NCBI RefSeq assembly: GCF_018294505.1
Contig: NC_057807.1
Location: forward strand, 164,525,397-164,589,396
DNA from: Triticum aestivum
Taxonomy: Eukaryota > Streptophyta > Magnoliopsida > Poales > Poaceae
Direction: 5' to 3'
Length of the DNA: 64,000 bases
Part shown: positions 23,226 to 34,615 of the stretch, piece after piece
Numbering within the stretch: the stretch's first letter is position 1
Layout of the letters: every line of letters starts with the position of its first letter
Position numbers and translations under genes: made by a program
The notes under the pieces: generated by a model
What the model saw: the letters and a program-made list of their open reading frames with translations, nothing else
What the model was told of the DNA's origin: nothing
Databases searched by the model: none

Positions 23226-23744
23226 TATTCTTCAGGGGCGTTACTCCTCAGTTTCGATCCTTTTGGTCATTCGTTGACAAAGGGGGAGAAATCTGAGTTA
23301 GTCTTCAAGCAAGTCTATTATATGGGCGTTTTTTTGTTAAGTTACAACTCTCGCTCTTCTGAAACTTTTATTGGATCGAGTTGTAATCTTAAACCCGATG
23401 GTGCTCTGATACTTTGATGCACTGTGCTCTGATTTTGCATGCTTATTCCTCGTTAATATTATTGCTCGCATGCTAAATCTCTCCAGGCACCATATTTCAT
23501 CATGCATTTCAAATTCTTCATATTATATGCATGTATGAATTACAAGATATAGGGGGAGATCTCCATGATTCAACTCTTCAAGTGTGCATTGCTTCAAAAG
23601 CAAATTCCTTACTATGCACATCTTCAGGGGGAGTTCTTCTATATCTTGCAATCAAATTCCTCAATATCAGTACTTACACTTCATATGTTTATCCCCGTTG
23701 AAAACTTAACCTATATTGTCATAAATCACCAAAAAGGGGGAGAT
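23226..23744 (+). other. 3' non-coding region and polypurine tract of the copia element
   Basis: AT-rich sequence with three short GGGGGAG-type purine blocks (near 23280, 23551 and 23628). The polypurine tract AAAAAGGGGGAGAT at 23731-23744 directly abuts the 3' LTR. The repeated blocks may be secondary plus-strand priming sites; this is an inference. Confidence 0.75.
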
Positions 23745-25286
23745 TGTAAGTGCATCTAGTGCCCCTTAGTGATTTTGGTGTATTGAAGACTTATAGGTTA
23801 AGGGACTAATGTGTTTATGAGTGTACACAGGTCTATAAGTCTATGAGGAGTTTGATATTTATAGAGAAAGTCGACCCCTAAAAATGAATATCTTCGACTG
23901 AAGATTTTGGTATTCCTGAAGACTTTCATGAAGACTTTGAAAGTGAAGAAATTGGTGTGTCCATGAAGACTTGATATTCATGCGAGGAATATGAAGCTTG
24001 AAGACTTTCGTTTTCATAGTTTTGTTTTTCTCTTTCTTGAGTCATAGGAAACACCGTACTGTTAAAGGGGGTCGAGGAAATACTAAGGAAAATTTTCCAT
24101 GTGATGCTCAACTCAAAATCCTACACCTACCAATCCCTTTGAGTGAAGCCATTGGAAATCTCATAGAGTTCAGTCAATTTCTTCAGTGACAGAGACGAAG
24201 TTCTTCTGGTCGCTGAGGAATTTGTTCTGACTGAGGAGTTAGGAATTCGCCAGTGCGGATTGCCTACACAGTGAGGAACATGATAGCCCTGAGGAATTTG
24301 AGAGTCAAATTTCTGACCGTTGCTGTGCTTCGCGCCAGCTGTCCCAAAATATCTTATCCACATAACGGTCATATCATTGAAGGGCATTTATGTCTTATCA
24401 TGTCGGGCTGCTCCCTAGGCTATAAATAGCCGCCCCCTACAACCACTAGTTGGTTGGCTGCTCCGAGAGAAACTGATACTTGTCATTTGAGAGCAACCCA
24501 TCCTCCGAGGACTTTGAGTGAAAATCATCGAGTGAGGAAAATCCAAACCCAAACACCCACAAACCCAAAGTGATTGAGCATCACTGAAGAGATTGATCCT
24601 GCGTGGATCCGACGCTTTTTACCTTTGAAGACTGTGCTCTTCCAGACGGTTAGGCGTCATGGTCTAGAGGATCCAAGAGGAATTGTGGATTGCCGAGTGA
24701 CCGAAGTCTGTGAAGGTTTGGAAGTCGCCTTAGGACTTACCACGAGTGATTGGACGGGGTCCGTGTGACCTTAGTTCAAGGAGAATACGGTGAGGAATTG
24801 GTGTCCTGAGCTGCGTGCTCAGCGACTGGGTGTCTAGGATTGTGTGTCCTCGAGTTTAAATACTCAGCCGCTCCAACCAGACGTACAACTGAGATAGCAG
24901 TTGGAACTGGTCTACCAAATCATTGTCTTCACCAACCCTACTGGTTCTATTTCCTCAACTCTTCCATTTCCTCATTATTGTGTTAAGTAGTTGTTCATAT
25001 CTGTGTTTGAAGACTTTGACTGAAGACTTTCTCACTTTCCTTAGTTCAATTTCTTCAGTCAGTTTGTCTTCACCTTGTGTTATCCTGTTCTTACGTTTTC
25101 TATACTCTGTGATTGTCTTCATTTCATCATGAGGACTATGTGTGTATTCTGCTATGCTTACTTCTGAGTACTTATTCCGCTGCAAGTAGTTGTTCGCTAA
25201 GGAATTTCCTCACCGGCAAATTCCTCAGTGAAGAATTCATAAAAATCACCTATTCACCCCCCTCTAGTCGATATAACGCACTTTCA
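23745..25286 (+). repeat. 3' LTR of the copia element
   Basis: The 1542-bp copy of the 5' LTR keeps the TATA box at 24420-24428. It is followed by the duplicated target ttaat at 25287-25291. Confidence 0.95.
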
Positions 25287-25291
25287 TTAAT

Positions 25292-26163
25292 GCCGGATTC
25301 AGGGGCTCTCGACCTAATCAGCAAAATAAGCCATCTAAAGGCAGTAAAGAGGGACCGTTCGGACTGAATAGAGTCCTAGACAGATTGTGCCAAGTCCATG
25401 GCACCCCTGACAAACCTGCAAACCACACGCACAGAGAGTGCTGGGTCTTCAAGCAGGCTGGCAAATTGAATGCCGAACACAAGGGAAGGGAAACACCATG
25501 TGAGGATGAGGATGAACCTCGCCAGCCGAACACTGCGGGACAGAAAAAATTCCCGCCAGAGGTCAAAACAGTAAACATGATCCACGCGACTCATACATCG
25601 ATGAGGGGGCACGAACGCGCCTATAAATACGCGCGCGATATAGAGCCCATCATACCCACACCTAACTACTGGATGTCTTGTCCGATCACCTTCGATCACC
25701 CGGACGGCCGAACTAGTATTCCGCGCGAAGGATCAGATGCCTTGGTGCTTGACCCAATAATCGACGGATACCACCTCACCCACGTCCTCATGGATGGTGA
25801 CAGCAGTCTCAATTTAATATATGAGGGATAGACTCATCTAGAATCAGCAAGATCAACACCACCTTTGAAGGGGTGATACCAGGTGTTGAAGCCTACAGCA
25901 GGGGCTCCGTCATACTGGAGGTAACATTCGGCTCTCCAGGCAACTCTAGAAGCGAAGAACTAGTCTTCATCATCGCAGCCTTCCCAAGCAGCTATCAAGC
26001 ATTGCTTGGAAGAATGGCCTTTGCCCGCTTCAACGCATTGCCGCACTACGGCTACCTCACACTCAAGATGTCCGGCCCACGTGGCGTCATCACCATTAGC
26101 AGAATAACAGAGTGCTCCTCGTGCGCAGAGGAACACGCGACGGCCCTAGCGGCCGGACTATAA
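25292..26163 (+). pseudogene. Gag tail and aspartic protease of the Fatima-like element
   Basis: Gag resumes after the insertion with a CxxH...H...C knuckle-like segment (CQVHGTPDKPANHTHRECWVF). Protease follows with VLMDGDSSLNLIYEG, where the expected Asp-Gly-Gly/Ser motif reads DGDSS. A TAG at about 25829-25831 breaks it, and the flap and second strand (FPSSYQALLGRMAFARF) follow. The frame ends at 26163. RT should follow but does not. Confidence 0.82.
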
Positions 26164-27212
26164 GCGGCCTCTAACAAAAATATGACGGGTCGTTAAGACC
26201 ACAGACATGGTTAGACGAGTCCGGCAGCCCATATCAAACCAGGGCACCGTATATGTAATCCTATAGTGGATACCAGGGGCTAATAACAAAGTCCCACACT
26301 TGGCTCAACCTTATTGGCAGGCCAGCATCTTACATTTTTACTATCCATCGCATACTTACGTTGCACTCTTTTATGAGTTTCCCTTTTCCACAGACAATGT
26401 TCGCGCGATACCCTTCCAGGATGAGGCACAACCGAGACAAAGGCGCAGACGTGCAGCAGGGTCCCGTTCAACAGGTTTCTTTTTAGATTAAGCCCCTGTG
26501 TAAACCTTTTCTATTGCCTCTTGTTGTTTAACCATCCCATGGGTTCCATACCCATAGAGGATACTGCCGTTTTGGCATTTCGCCACGACAGATTAACGCA
26601 CATACCTGGAAACACAGAGTTTATAACGAATGGGCATTCTTGAGCCCATCATCTGTTATAAAGTCCGAATACCTTCGGGAGTGTTCGGCGTCACGAGTTT
26701 GGCCTTATATGCATCAGCTCTGAATCATGTCTTTAGTCAAATGTTGGGTTTGCCCGGCTCCTGGGTTTGCCGCCTTACATTCCGTTATTATCGGCTAAGG
26801 TGGCCAAAGGAGAACTACTGCGATTGTGCCCTGGTTATTCCGGATGAGCACCTCAGTAGAGAAAGCCGAAAACTAACTGTCATGATACAGCGAGAGACTG
26901 GTCAACCACTCGACGACTAACCGGAATCTCTAGGATTCCTCCGCATTAACAAAGGGCCATTTCCCGGCCAGGTACATACGCGCCCGTTTTCAGATGCACG
27001 CGAAGGTACATGGGGCTACATAGTAGCCCCAACGTTAGAATCCCGCGGCTAAGCGAAAGTGTTACAGCTATATAGTCCGGTTGCCTAGTTCGACGTGCGA
27101 TCACCTCCTTAATGGACCAAGACGTTGGATAAAGAGTGAGTAAGCACATTTTTTCGCGAACACCCCCGCATTGTATGCGTGGGGGCTGAAGCCAATGACT
27201 GCTAACTTTCGG

Positions 27213-27272
<60 letters not shown>

Positions 27273-27369
27273 AACGGCCACACAGGGGACACAATCATAT
27301 TTTCGGACAAACATTATAAATATAGACTTATAATCCAAATAAACATTGTTTTTACAATGATTTGAATCA
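26164..27369 (+). other. Non-coding region replacing RT/integrase in the Fatima-like element
   Basis: Only short unconserved frames are present. The stretch holds a (CA)n(TA)n microsatellite at 27216-27272. No remnant of YxDD, RNase H or integrase motifs was found on either strand, so pol is absent rather than frameshifted. Confidence 0.7.
27216..27272 (+). repeat. Compound (AC)n(AT)n microsatellite
   Basis: About 16 AC units pass directly into about 12 AT units. Confidence 0.97.
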
Positions 27370-30278
27370 TCACTCGAATAGGAGATTCTTCGGGCACTGC
27401 GCCTCTATCAGGCGGGCACCCTCTGTGACCTGCGCCAAGTAGTGCCCGGCCGGATATTGGCCCCCCACCAGATCCTGGGACGCTATCATAGTGGCATCCA
27501 TATCCGTCCAATACGCTTTAACGCGGGCAAGGGCCATCCGCGCACCCTCTATGCATGCCGACCTCCTCATGGCATCGATCCGAGGCACGGCCCCAAGGAA
27601 CTGTTGCACCAAACAAAAGTAACTGTCCGGCTTAGGCCCCTTCGGCCAAATATGGTCTATTACAAACCGCATCGCAAGCCCGGACAGCCTGTGAAGCTCC
27701 GCCACAGCAGCCATCTTATCACTTAACGGCAGCGGGCGAGTGGGAGCATTGAACTGCGACCAAAAAAGCTTCTCCACCTCCTTCTCACCCTGATCTTTGA
27801 AGAACTCCACAGCATCAGCCGTACTCTTCGCCAGGTCCGCGTATGCGTCCGGCGAACTCTAGCGTCCATCCAGGGGAGCGTACTTCGGATCGAAGAACTT
27901 CGTCCACAGCAAATAGGAGCCCCCAGCCGCAATTTTACCGGCATGTTGAAGCTCCTCCCGCGCACCCCTGAGCTCGGTCCGTATCTCCTTGGTGGCATTA
28001 AGTGCCTTGCTCAGGTCAGCCGATTTATCCTCATGTTCCTTTTTCAGGAGCCCATACCGGTCAGCGGCATTTTTTAACTTGATAGCCATTTCGGCTATCT
28101 TTTCCTCGCTTCAGCGATGAGCAGCCTATTCGGCTCTCAATTCCTCGGCCGCCTTTAGGGCAGCCGCATTGCTCACCCAAGCTTGTTCCTTGGCTAGAGC
28201 AAGTTCCGCCCTCAGGGTCTCCACGGCAGCAGCACCATCTGCAGTCCGAACGTATTACATTAATACATACCACCTTAATATTTTCGTATGAAATGGAAAG
28301 ACAGGGCACATACCTTGTGATTTATCCAGTCGCTCATTCACTAGCGTGATATCAGCATCAATTGACCCAATTTGCCTCGATAGTTCGGCAACTTCAACGG
28401 ACGGGCCGGCAGCCGGACCCACAGGTACCTGCACATATTTACAACATAAATCTTTGGTTTATGCTCCCCCGTTTGCCGCCTAGGGCGGGCAACCAGAGTC
28501 TCAGGGGGTACTATCTATATGGAGCACACCTACCGCGTGCCTCACAGCCAAAGAAATGGTGCATCCTTCATTACGTACCTCAAAGCCTCTAAGCAGGCTT
28601 GTGAATGCTTCATTCAAACCGCTTGTAGCAGATGAAATCTTCTTGAGCACCGCACTAATTAATGAGGGGTGCTCCTCCGAGAGCGCAACTTGCTCCAGTA
28701 AGCCTGTCAGTACGTCCGGACTCAGGACGGCTGACGTATTGGCCTCCGGCTTCGGTAGATCTGGACCCCTCCGTGACGACACCTTGGTGTCGCCTGCTTC
28801 ATGAGTCGGAGAAGGGGGTGGGGTCTCGCTCTCCATCATCTCCAGAGGAAGGTCCCTCGAAGACGAACCCTATTGAGAGGAGCTGCTGGCCGGACTGCAA
28901 AAAGTTGAACCATGGTTATTGATCTAGGAGAAACACAGTACCTTCGGATTGTAGATTGACTTACAGCTCGGTGGAGGGCAGGCCCGTCGGAGGGCATGGT
29001 GCGGTGAGGGTGCCTGTCAAGGCAGGGCCCCCTGGGGATGTTTTTTCCCTAATTTGGGCATCTCCGCCTCCAAATCTTCGGAGGCGGCCCTCTTCTTCCC
29101 GCGCGGAGAGGAGGCCTTAGCCTCCCCTCCCTGAATATCCTCCTTGAGGGAGGTAACAATTCCCCCAGGTCAGATGCGTAGCTCGTGGGGTTCGGATTCC
29201 TCGTCCCTCCCCTTGTCTTTCCGCGAGGGCATTCTGCTGAGTACCCGGTCGAGCATCTTGGCCATAGTAGGGGCGGGTGAGCCTTCGGGAAGCGGTGCCG
29301 GACACCTGATTCTCTCCGCCTTGCTGAGCCATTCCTGGACGCGGATGATGGTCAGAACAAACAGTCATGATAAATACAAAATAGGGTGTCCGGTATCAAG
29401 GCTACTTACTTGGGTATCTAGGCGATTACAGCTTAGGCCCGCATCCTCGGTGGTGTCCGGACATACTACTTTATGTCCGAAGAATAATTTGCACATCTCT
29501 TCGGGCTTCAAGCCGAAGAAGTGCTTGACAGTCCGCGGACCCTCCAGATTGAACTCCCACATCCGGAGAGGCCGGCATTGGCACGACAACATCCGTCGGA
29601 TTAACATCACTTGCATTATGCTGACAAGGTTGATATCCCTCTCGAGAAGCTCCCGGATGCGGTTCTGCTATACTGGTACATCACCTGCGGCCCCCAATTC
29701 CGTCCTACGTCTGTCCAGAACACCAACTATGACGGAGGGCCCGAGCGGAACTTCGGGGCGGCTACCCACTTTGTGCCTCTTGGGGACGTAACATAAAACC
29801 ACCTCCGTTGCCATACATCGGATACTTCTAGGAAAGAACCCTCCGGCCATGAGGCATCGGCGTTTCTGCTTATTATGGCACCTCCGCACTCCACATGTCG
29901 CCCATCGATCATCTTCGGCTTCACACTGAAGGTCTTGAGCCATAAGCCGAAGTGTGGCGTGACATGGAGAAAAGCCTCGCACACGATAATGAACGACGAG
30001 ATATGGAGGATAGCATCTGGAGCCATATCATGAAAATCCAATCCATAATAGAACATGAGCCCCCTCACGAAGGGATGGAGGGTGAAAACCAAACTGCGGA
30101 GGAAGTGTGGGATGAAAACGACACACTCATTGGGCTCCGGCGTAGGGATGACCTGCCCTGGAGCAGGAAGCCTGTGCTCGATATCGGCGGTCAGGTATCC
30201 GACCTCCCTAAGCGTTGCAATGTCTTTCTCTTCAATCGAGGAGGCCACCCACCAGCCTTGAGGGTCAGATCCGGACAT
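27370..30278 (-). pseudogene. Antisense five-exon gene of the Fatima-like element (putative gypsy-type transposon protein)
   Basis: The ATG at 30278 starts a gene opposite to the retrotransposon. Consensus GT-AG introns can be placed at 29409-29335, 28964-28895, 28578-28429 and 28313-28239. Exons are then 30278-29410, 29334-28965, 28894-28579, 28428-28314 and 28238-27370, and phases agree across the last three junctions. The N-terminus resembles the Transposase_28 'putative gypsy type transposon' domain (FYYGLDFHDMAPDAI, CEAFLHVTPHFGLWLKTF). The middle is Pro/Ser-rich, and the C-terminus is coiled-coil then globular. Stops occur at 29727-29729, in exon 2, early in exon 3 and at several sites in exon 5, so this copy is dead. 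The function of the family is unknown despite its database name. Confidence 0.78.
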
Positions 30279-30377
30279 ATTGGAGGTTCCGGGGGTTGGA
30301 TCTTAGGTTTTGGGTGTTAGAACTCGAGGTGCGAGAAGGCGCGATGAAGGTGAAAAAGAGGCGTAGGTCTCGGCCCC

Positions 30378-30383
30378 TTTATA
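30378..30383 (-). promoter_or_regulatory. TATA box of the antisense gene in the Fatima-like element
   Basis: TATAAA on the minus strand (inside CTTTATAAAG) lies about 95 bp upstream of ATG 30278. This predicts a leader of about 70 bases. Confidence 0.6.
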
Positions 30384-30802
30384 AAGAAGGTGAATATCAA
30401 GAGTCCTCAGTGTGACCGTTTGAGGCTTATCTAAAAACACACGGAGTTATACCAACAGCCGTCGTGGGGTCACGCACGCCCATATTGATGGAAAATCCTC
30501 TAATAAGAGGAACACGATCTCTGCCTCGATGGGATGTGCCAATAAAACCGCATCGTAACACGAGTCGAGGTGGGGTAGGAAACGTCGGTTCGTGTTGGAC
30601 CAGACCGTGATGCAAGGGCACGACACACGAAGATTGCCAGCAAATAAGATTTATACCATGTGAAGATCATCCTGCAGATCCGGACACGGTATACGTGTTC
30701 GCTAACTACTTTGGAGTATTCGGAGAAGGAACCCGCCTTGCAATGCCGAAGACAATACTGCGCACCGGACTCATCGTCATTGAAGCATGGTTCAGGGGCT
30801 AC
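30384..30802 (+). other. 3' non-coding region of the Fatima-like element
   Basis: It holds the upstream flank of the antisense gene and, just before the 3' LTR, the weak purine stretch GGTTCAGGGGCTAC that should act as polypurine tract. Nothing else was recognised. Confidence 0.55.
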
Positions 30803-31284
30803 TGAGGAAGTCCTAGATTAGGGGGTATCCGGACAGCCGGACTGTGTACAACGTCCGGACTATTGAAGCGTGAAGATACAAGACTCAAGACTTCGGCCCG
30901 TGTCTGGATGGGACTCTCCTTTGCATGGAAGGCAAGCTTGGCGATTCGGATATTGTGTTTCCTTCCTTGTAACCGACTCCATGTAAACCATAGTCCTCTC
31001 CGGCGTCTATATAAACCGGAGAGGTTAGTCCTTAGAAGGCTGATCACAATTACAATCATACCATCATAGGCTAGCTCTTAGGGTTTAGCCTCTACAATCT
31101 CGTGGTAGATCTACTCTTGTACTACCCATATCATCAATATTAATCACGCAGGAAGTAGGGTTTTACCTCCATCGAGAGGGCCCGAACCTGGGTAAACATC
31201 TGTGTCCCTTGCTTCTTGTTACCATCAGCCTTGACGCACAGATCGGGACCCCCTACCCGAGATCCGCCGGTTTTGACACCGACA
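30803..31284 (+). repeat. 3' LTR of the Fatima-like element
   Basis: TGAGGAAGTCC...ACACCGACA, 482 bp. It holds a TATA box in CTATATAAACC near 31005-31013. The five bases after it (ccagc) are the candidate TSD; the left copy is outside the window. Confidence 0.92.
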
Positions 31285-31430
31285 CCAGCTACACAGAGCC
31301 GGGGAATCCCACAGTCCTGGCCAACCACAGTGCCAAGGAGGAACTTGTCGAGAAGCAGAAACTCAAGTTTGATCTGTCCAATTATTCTCAGTTGGGCGTC
31401 AGTGAGCTCCCCTCTGGCTATCTTAGCCAA
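31285..31430 (+). other. Orphan 146-bp open segment between two retrotransposons
   Basis: The sequence lies between the Fatima-like LTR end and the TGTAACACC start of the LARD-like LTR. One frame is open throughout (48 codons) and reads as ordinary protein, including AKEELVEKQKLKFDLSNYSQ and ELPSGYLSQ. I do not recognise the family. It could be part of a host exon or of the gag of another element into which both neighbours inserted. Confidence 0.5.
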
Positions 31431-31538
31431 TGTAACACCCCAAAAATTTAACCATGATTTGATTATTAAAATCTTGCCAGGAGTTTAAAATTTTTGCTTT
31501 CTGGATTTTCTTTTGATTTCAGAACCCCTTTTTCTTTA

Positions 31539-32382
31539 GGGATAATTGATTTTATGCCCCTAGTTGGGTCACACTCGGCGGGTTTACCCCTAGTTTCCGA
31601 AAACACTTGTTCCTTCCCAAACCACTTTTCTCCTCTTATGCTTTTGCCCTTTGACCGTTTGACCATCACTTTGAAAACTTCATAAAAAATTCATACTAAC
31701 TCCGAAAAATTCAATGAAGATATCAAAATGTTCAGGAAAGCATCACCTATATGTGCATGTCATTTGCATTCAAGAAAAAAGTGTTGGCCAGTCCGCTTCT
31801 CAGTTTTAGCTCATATGATCTTAGCATGAACAGTAAAATCTAGAAAAGGTATAAAAATTCTGAAAAAAATCAGTGGCAAACTTTGACCAATGTTTTGAGT
31901 GCTTGCCAAGTTTCATAAGGGAATGACATTCGTGGAAGTCGTGGCAAAAAAACAAAAATAAAAGCTCCAAAATTTCATTTTTTACCACGACTTCCACGAA
32001 TGTGATTCCCTTATGAAACTTGGCAACCACTCAACACATTGGTCAAAGTTTGCCACCAATTTTTTATAGAATTTTTTTAGATTTTACTGTTCATGCTAAG
32101 ATCATATGAGCTAAAACCGAGATGGGGATTGGCCAACACTTTTTTCATGAATGCAAATGACATGCACATATAGGTGATGCTTTTCTGAACATTTTGATAT
32201 CTTATTTGAATTTTTCTTATTTAGTATAAATTTTTTATGAAGTTTTCAAAGTGTTGGTCAAACGGTCAAAGGGCAAAAAGCATAAGAGGAGCAAAGTGGT
32301 TTGAGCAGGAACAAGTGTTTTCGGAAACTAGGGGTAAACCTGCCGAGTGGGACACAACTAAGGGCACCAAATTAATTATCCC
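31539..32382 (+). mobile_element. Foldback (long terminal inverted repeat) element, MULE-like, non-autonomous
   Basis: Ends are GGGATAATT and AATTATCCC. The two arms of about 400 bp (31539-31950 and 31980-32382) are nearly perfect inverted copies around a short AT-rich loop near 31964. Flanking 9-bp copies TTTTCTTTA (31530-31538 and 32383-32391) occur once at 48139-48147 in the other LTR, proving insertion. A 9-bp TSD is typical of Mutator-like elements. It has no coding capacity, so a transposase would be needed in trans. Transcribed, it would form a long hairpin. Confidence 0.9.
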
Positions 32383-33299
32383 TTTTCTTTAATACTGTGA
32401 AGTTTTTAACTCAAGTGGAAACTTTCCAAAAATATTATTGGACTTGTATACTATCTCAATAAAACAATTCTTTATCAGTGGATTTATTTGCATAATTGTT
32501 TTTCCTGAGCTTTATTCTTTTAAAATGATTTTTTTATAAGTTTGGAGCCTCCTTTGCACTGCAACCATTTGATAAATGCATCTAAATTTTTCACCAAAAT
32601 TTGGGGATCTCATGTGATATTTTTAAATCGCTTTGATGCAAAAATATCTTTTATTCATTGAAATTTTTGAGCCCTACCCCAATTTTCTAAACTAGTCCAG
32701 TTGGTACCTTTGCACTACAACCCCTTTAAATAATTCTTTAAAAAAAATTCAAGTATTTGGAGATGGCAGTAGATGCATATAATTCATTTTTATGTAAAAA
32801 CCCATGAATGTTATTTGCAAAATTTGAGCAAAACATCCTCTTTTGCTCTCTGGACTAGTTTGGCCTTTTCTACTGCAAATCCATTTTTTATTGCTCTGTT
32901 GCACATGATTCTTTTTCCTACCTATAGTCCTTCCTACAAAACCCTTAAGTCCAGGAGAGTGGACCTATTGGAGTATATTTAGTACATAAAATGATAGCCT
33001 TTAGGTTCTGTCCAGAATTGGTTTTCTCAAATTTTTGCACTAACAAGTTTCTATATATGACAAACTAACCTGGCCACCATCACCTGCACCTAATGAGACA
33101 CTGATCTGGAGATTTTGGCCACTCCAAGAACTGCCTAGATGCCTCTAGCATTTTGTCAAACACCTTGTGTGCATGGCCAATTTTGGCATGGTTTTTAGTT
33201 AGCATTGTAAACTTGATCCACTGACCTAACCCCCATGTCCATTAACCTCCTTGCAAACTCTAGCCTAGTACTGTTAATTGCTAGCCTCATCAAGCACTC

Positions 33300-34240
33300 T
33301 AGCCCACCCGGGCATTCTGTCGAGCATGTCGCGTGCGTGCTCTGGGGGCGCCCAGAGCGCACGTTTTGCATGCGCGCGCGCAACCGAGCCGCCACGTTTG
33401 CTACCCCGTGCCCTGGCCTTTGCTCACCTGCAGAGCCACGCCCCACCCTCGACCACTCGCCAGAACACTCCAAGCCGCCTGGGCGCCCTACAGCGCCGCC
33501 GTCAGGGCCCTCTTGGCGGCACGCTGGCGTCCACAGTATGCCTCTGCCATGGACGGCGCCGCCCGAGCCACAACTTCTCGCCAACTGCCCTCGTGAGCAG
33601 GCCATCCTTATCCCCAAGCCCGTCCGCTAGCACCGACCCTGCTCCGGCCATCGCCACGTCGCCCTGCCGCAACAGAAGTGGTCGGCCGGCGATCATATCC
33701 CCAGCAACGGCGGAACCGACCTTCCCCGGCTACAAATGGCCCCAGACCTCGCTCGAGCATCCTCAGGCAAGCCATAGAGTGCACCCCCCACTCAAACTCT
33801 TCTGAAACCACCGTCTTCTCCGCCTCCGGCAACTTCGTCCGTCGTCGTCCCTCGGCTAAATTCGCCCTAGCCGGAGCCCCCTTGCCCTCCCAGTGCCACC
33901 ATCCTCTTCCCCTCAACCTTACGGAGCCACTCAGACCCTCAAGCGCGATCGGGAACCACCATAGCCAGAAGCCCCCAAACCTCCTGAGGCCACCTCCGCC
34001 GCGGAGCTCGCCACCGGTGACTCCCTCCATCCCCTCCTTCCTAGCGACTACCGGGAGGACCGCCCTGGACTGGCGGATCCATCCCCGCCATCGGAGCCCC
34101 GCGAGGAGCCGCCAATCGCCAGCGACGATTGCCGGAGTCCCGCCCCCGCTCGGGCAGAGGAAGAGGAGGGAGAGACGACTGGTCAAACCTGACCAGTGGG
34201 CCCCCTGGACCCACTGTCAGTGACCCACGTGTCGTCCCCG
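33300..34240 (+). promoter_or_regulatory. GC-rich promoter/leader block in the 5' LTR of the LARD-like element
   Basis: A sharp GC-rich block in AT-rich LTR sequence. The TATA position reads CTACAAATG at 33730-33738, while the 3' LTR has CTATAAATG at 62537-62545. A 181-codon frame (33678-34223) is open in both LTRs (62446-63030), but its Pro/Arg/Ser-rich composition is what a GC-rich leader gives by chance. I regard it as transcription start region and leader. Confidence 0.45.
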
Positions 34241-34615
34241 CTGGAATAAGTGAAGACGTAAACCCAGAGTACGCCTTCGATGTGTTTAGTTTTCGAAACG
34301 TTTTTCCTTTTTCTGTTTTATTTTAAAAACAATATTTGACCAAAACTTTAACTGGCTATAACTTTTTAAATATAACTCCAAATGAGTTGATTCTTTTTCC
34401 TACCTCTCTCAAATATTGTCTAGTTTATTTTCAAGTTTATTTGAAAAAAATTCAGACAACTTTTTTGTACTGTTTTTGAAACTATGTATTAATTCAAAAA
34501 ATTTAAATAGGATTTTTGGAGAGAGAAGAAAACTTTCAGAAGTTTTGGAATGCACCTTGCCTCCCCACAACTTGAAGGCAAGCATTCTGAACCCTGGCAT
34601 CATTTTGTGTGTGTT

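Larger units (their letters stand above)
10778..25286 (+). mobile_element. Sirevirus-type Ty1/copia element, Maximus-like, full length 14.5 kb
   Basis: LTRs 10778-12331 and 23745-25286 start TGTAAGTGCATC and end GCACTTTCA. The TSD is ttaat (10773-10777 and 25287-25291). The PBS matches initiator tRNA-Met, and a purine tract precedes the 3' LTR. Domain order is gag, protease, integrase, RT, RNase H (copia order), followed by about 5.3 kb holding an extra gene before the 3' LTR. That plan and size fit Sireviruses such as Maximus. The LTRs differ at roughly 50 sites plus a 10-bp indel by eye (about 3 percent). Pol has three in-frame stops and a frameshift, so this copy cannot move by itself. Confidence 0.93.
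8059..31284 (+). mobile_element. Fatima-like gypsy element without RT and integrase, 5' LTR truncated by the window and an insertion
   Basis: A 482-bp 3' LTR (30803-31284) is matched by a 418-bp remnant of the 5' LTR (8059-8476). The first 64 bp of the 5' LTR lie beyond the minus Tat insertion. Between the LTRs are a leader ORF, a gag domain, a protease, non-coding sequence and an antisense spliced gene. No RT, RNase H or integrase is present, and gag-protease resumes in frame across the copia insertion, so the loss of pol is not caused by that insertion. The two LTRs differ at about 19 of 418 sites by eye (about 4.5 percent), more than the LTRs of elements nested in it. The Fatima name rests on remembered LTR termini. 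Confidence 0.88.

Noticed and set aside
27216..27272. Microsatellite as a functional element
   Set aside because: A simple (CA)n(TA)n tract is common in plant DNA and nothing links it to a function.
33678..34223. 181-codon frame in the 5' LTR GC-rich block, with a 194-codon counterpart in the 3' LTR
   Set aside because: Pro/Arg/Ser-rich composition, a similar frame open on the opposite strand, and no motif. A GC-rich leader gives such frames by chance. Kept only as a note in the promoter block.
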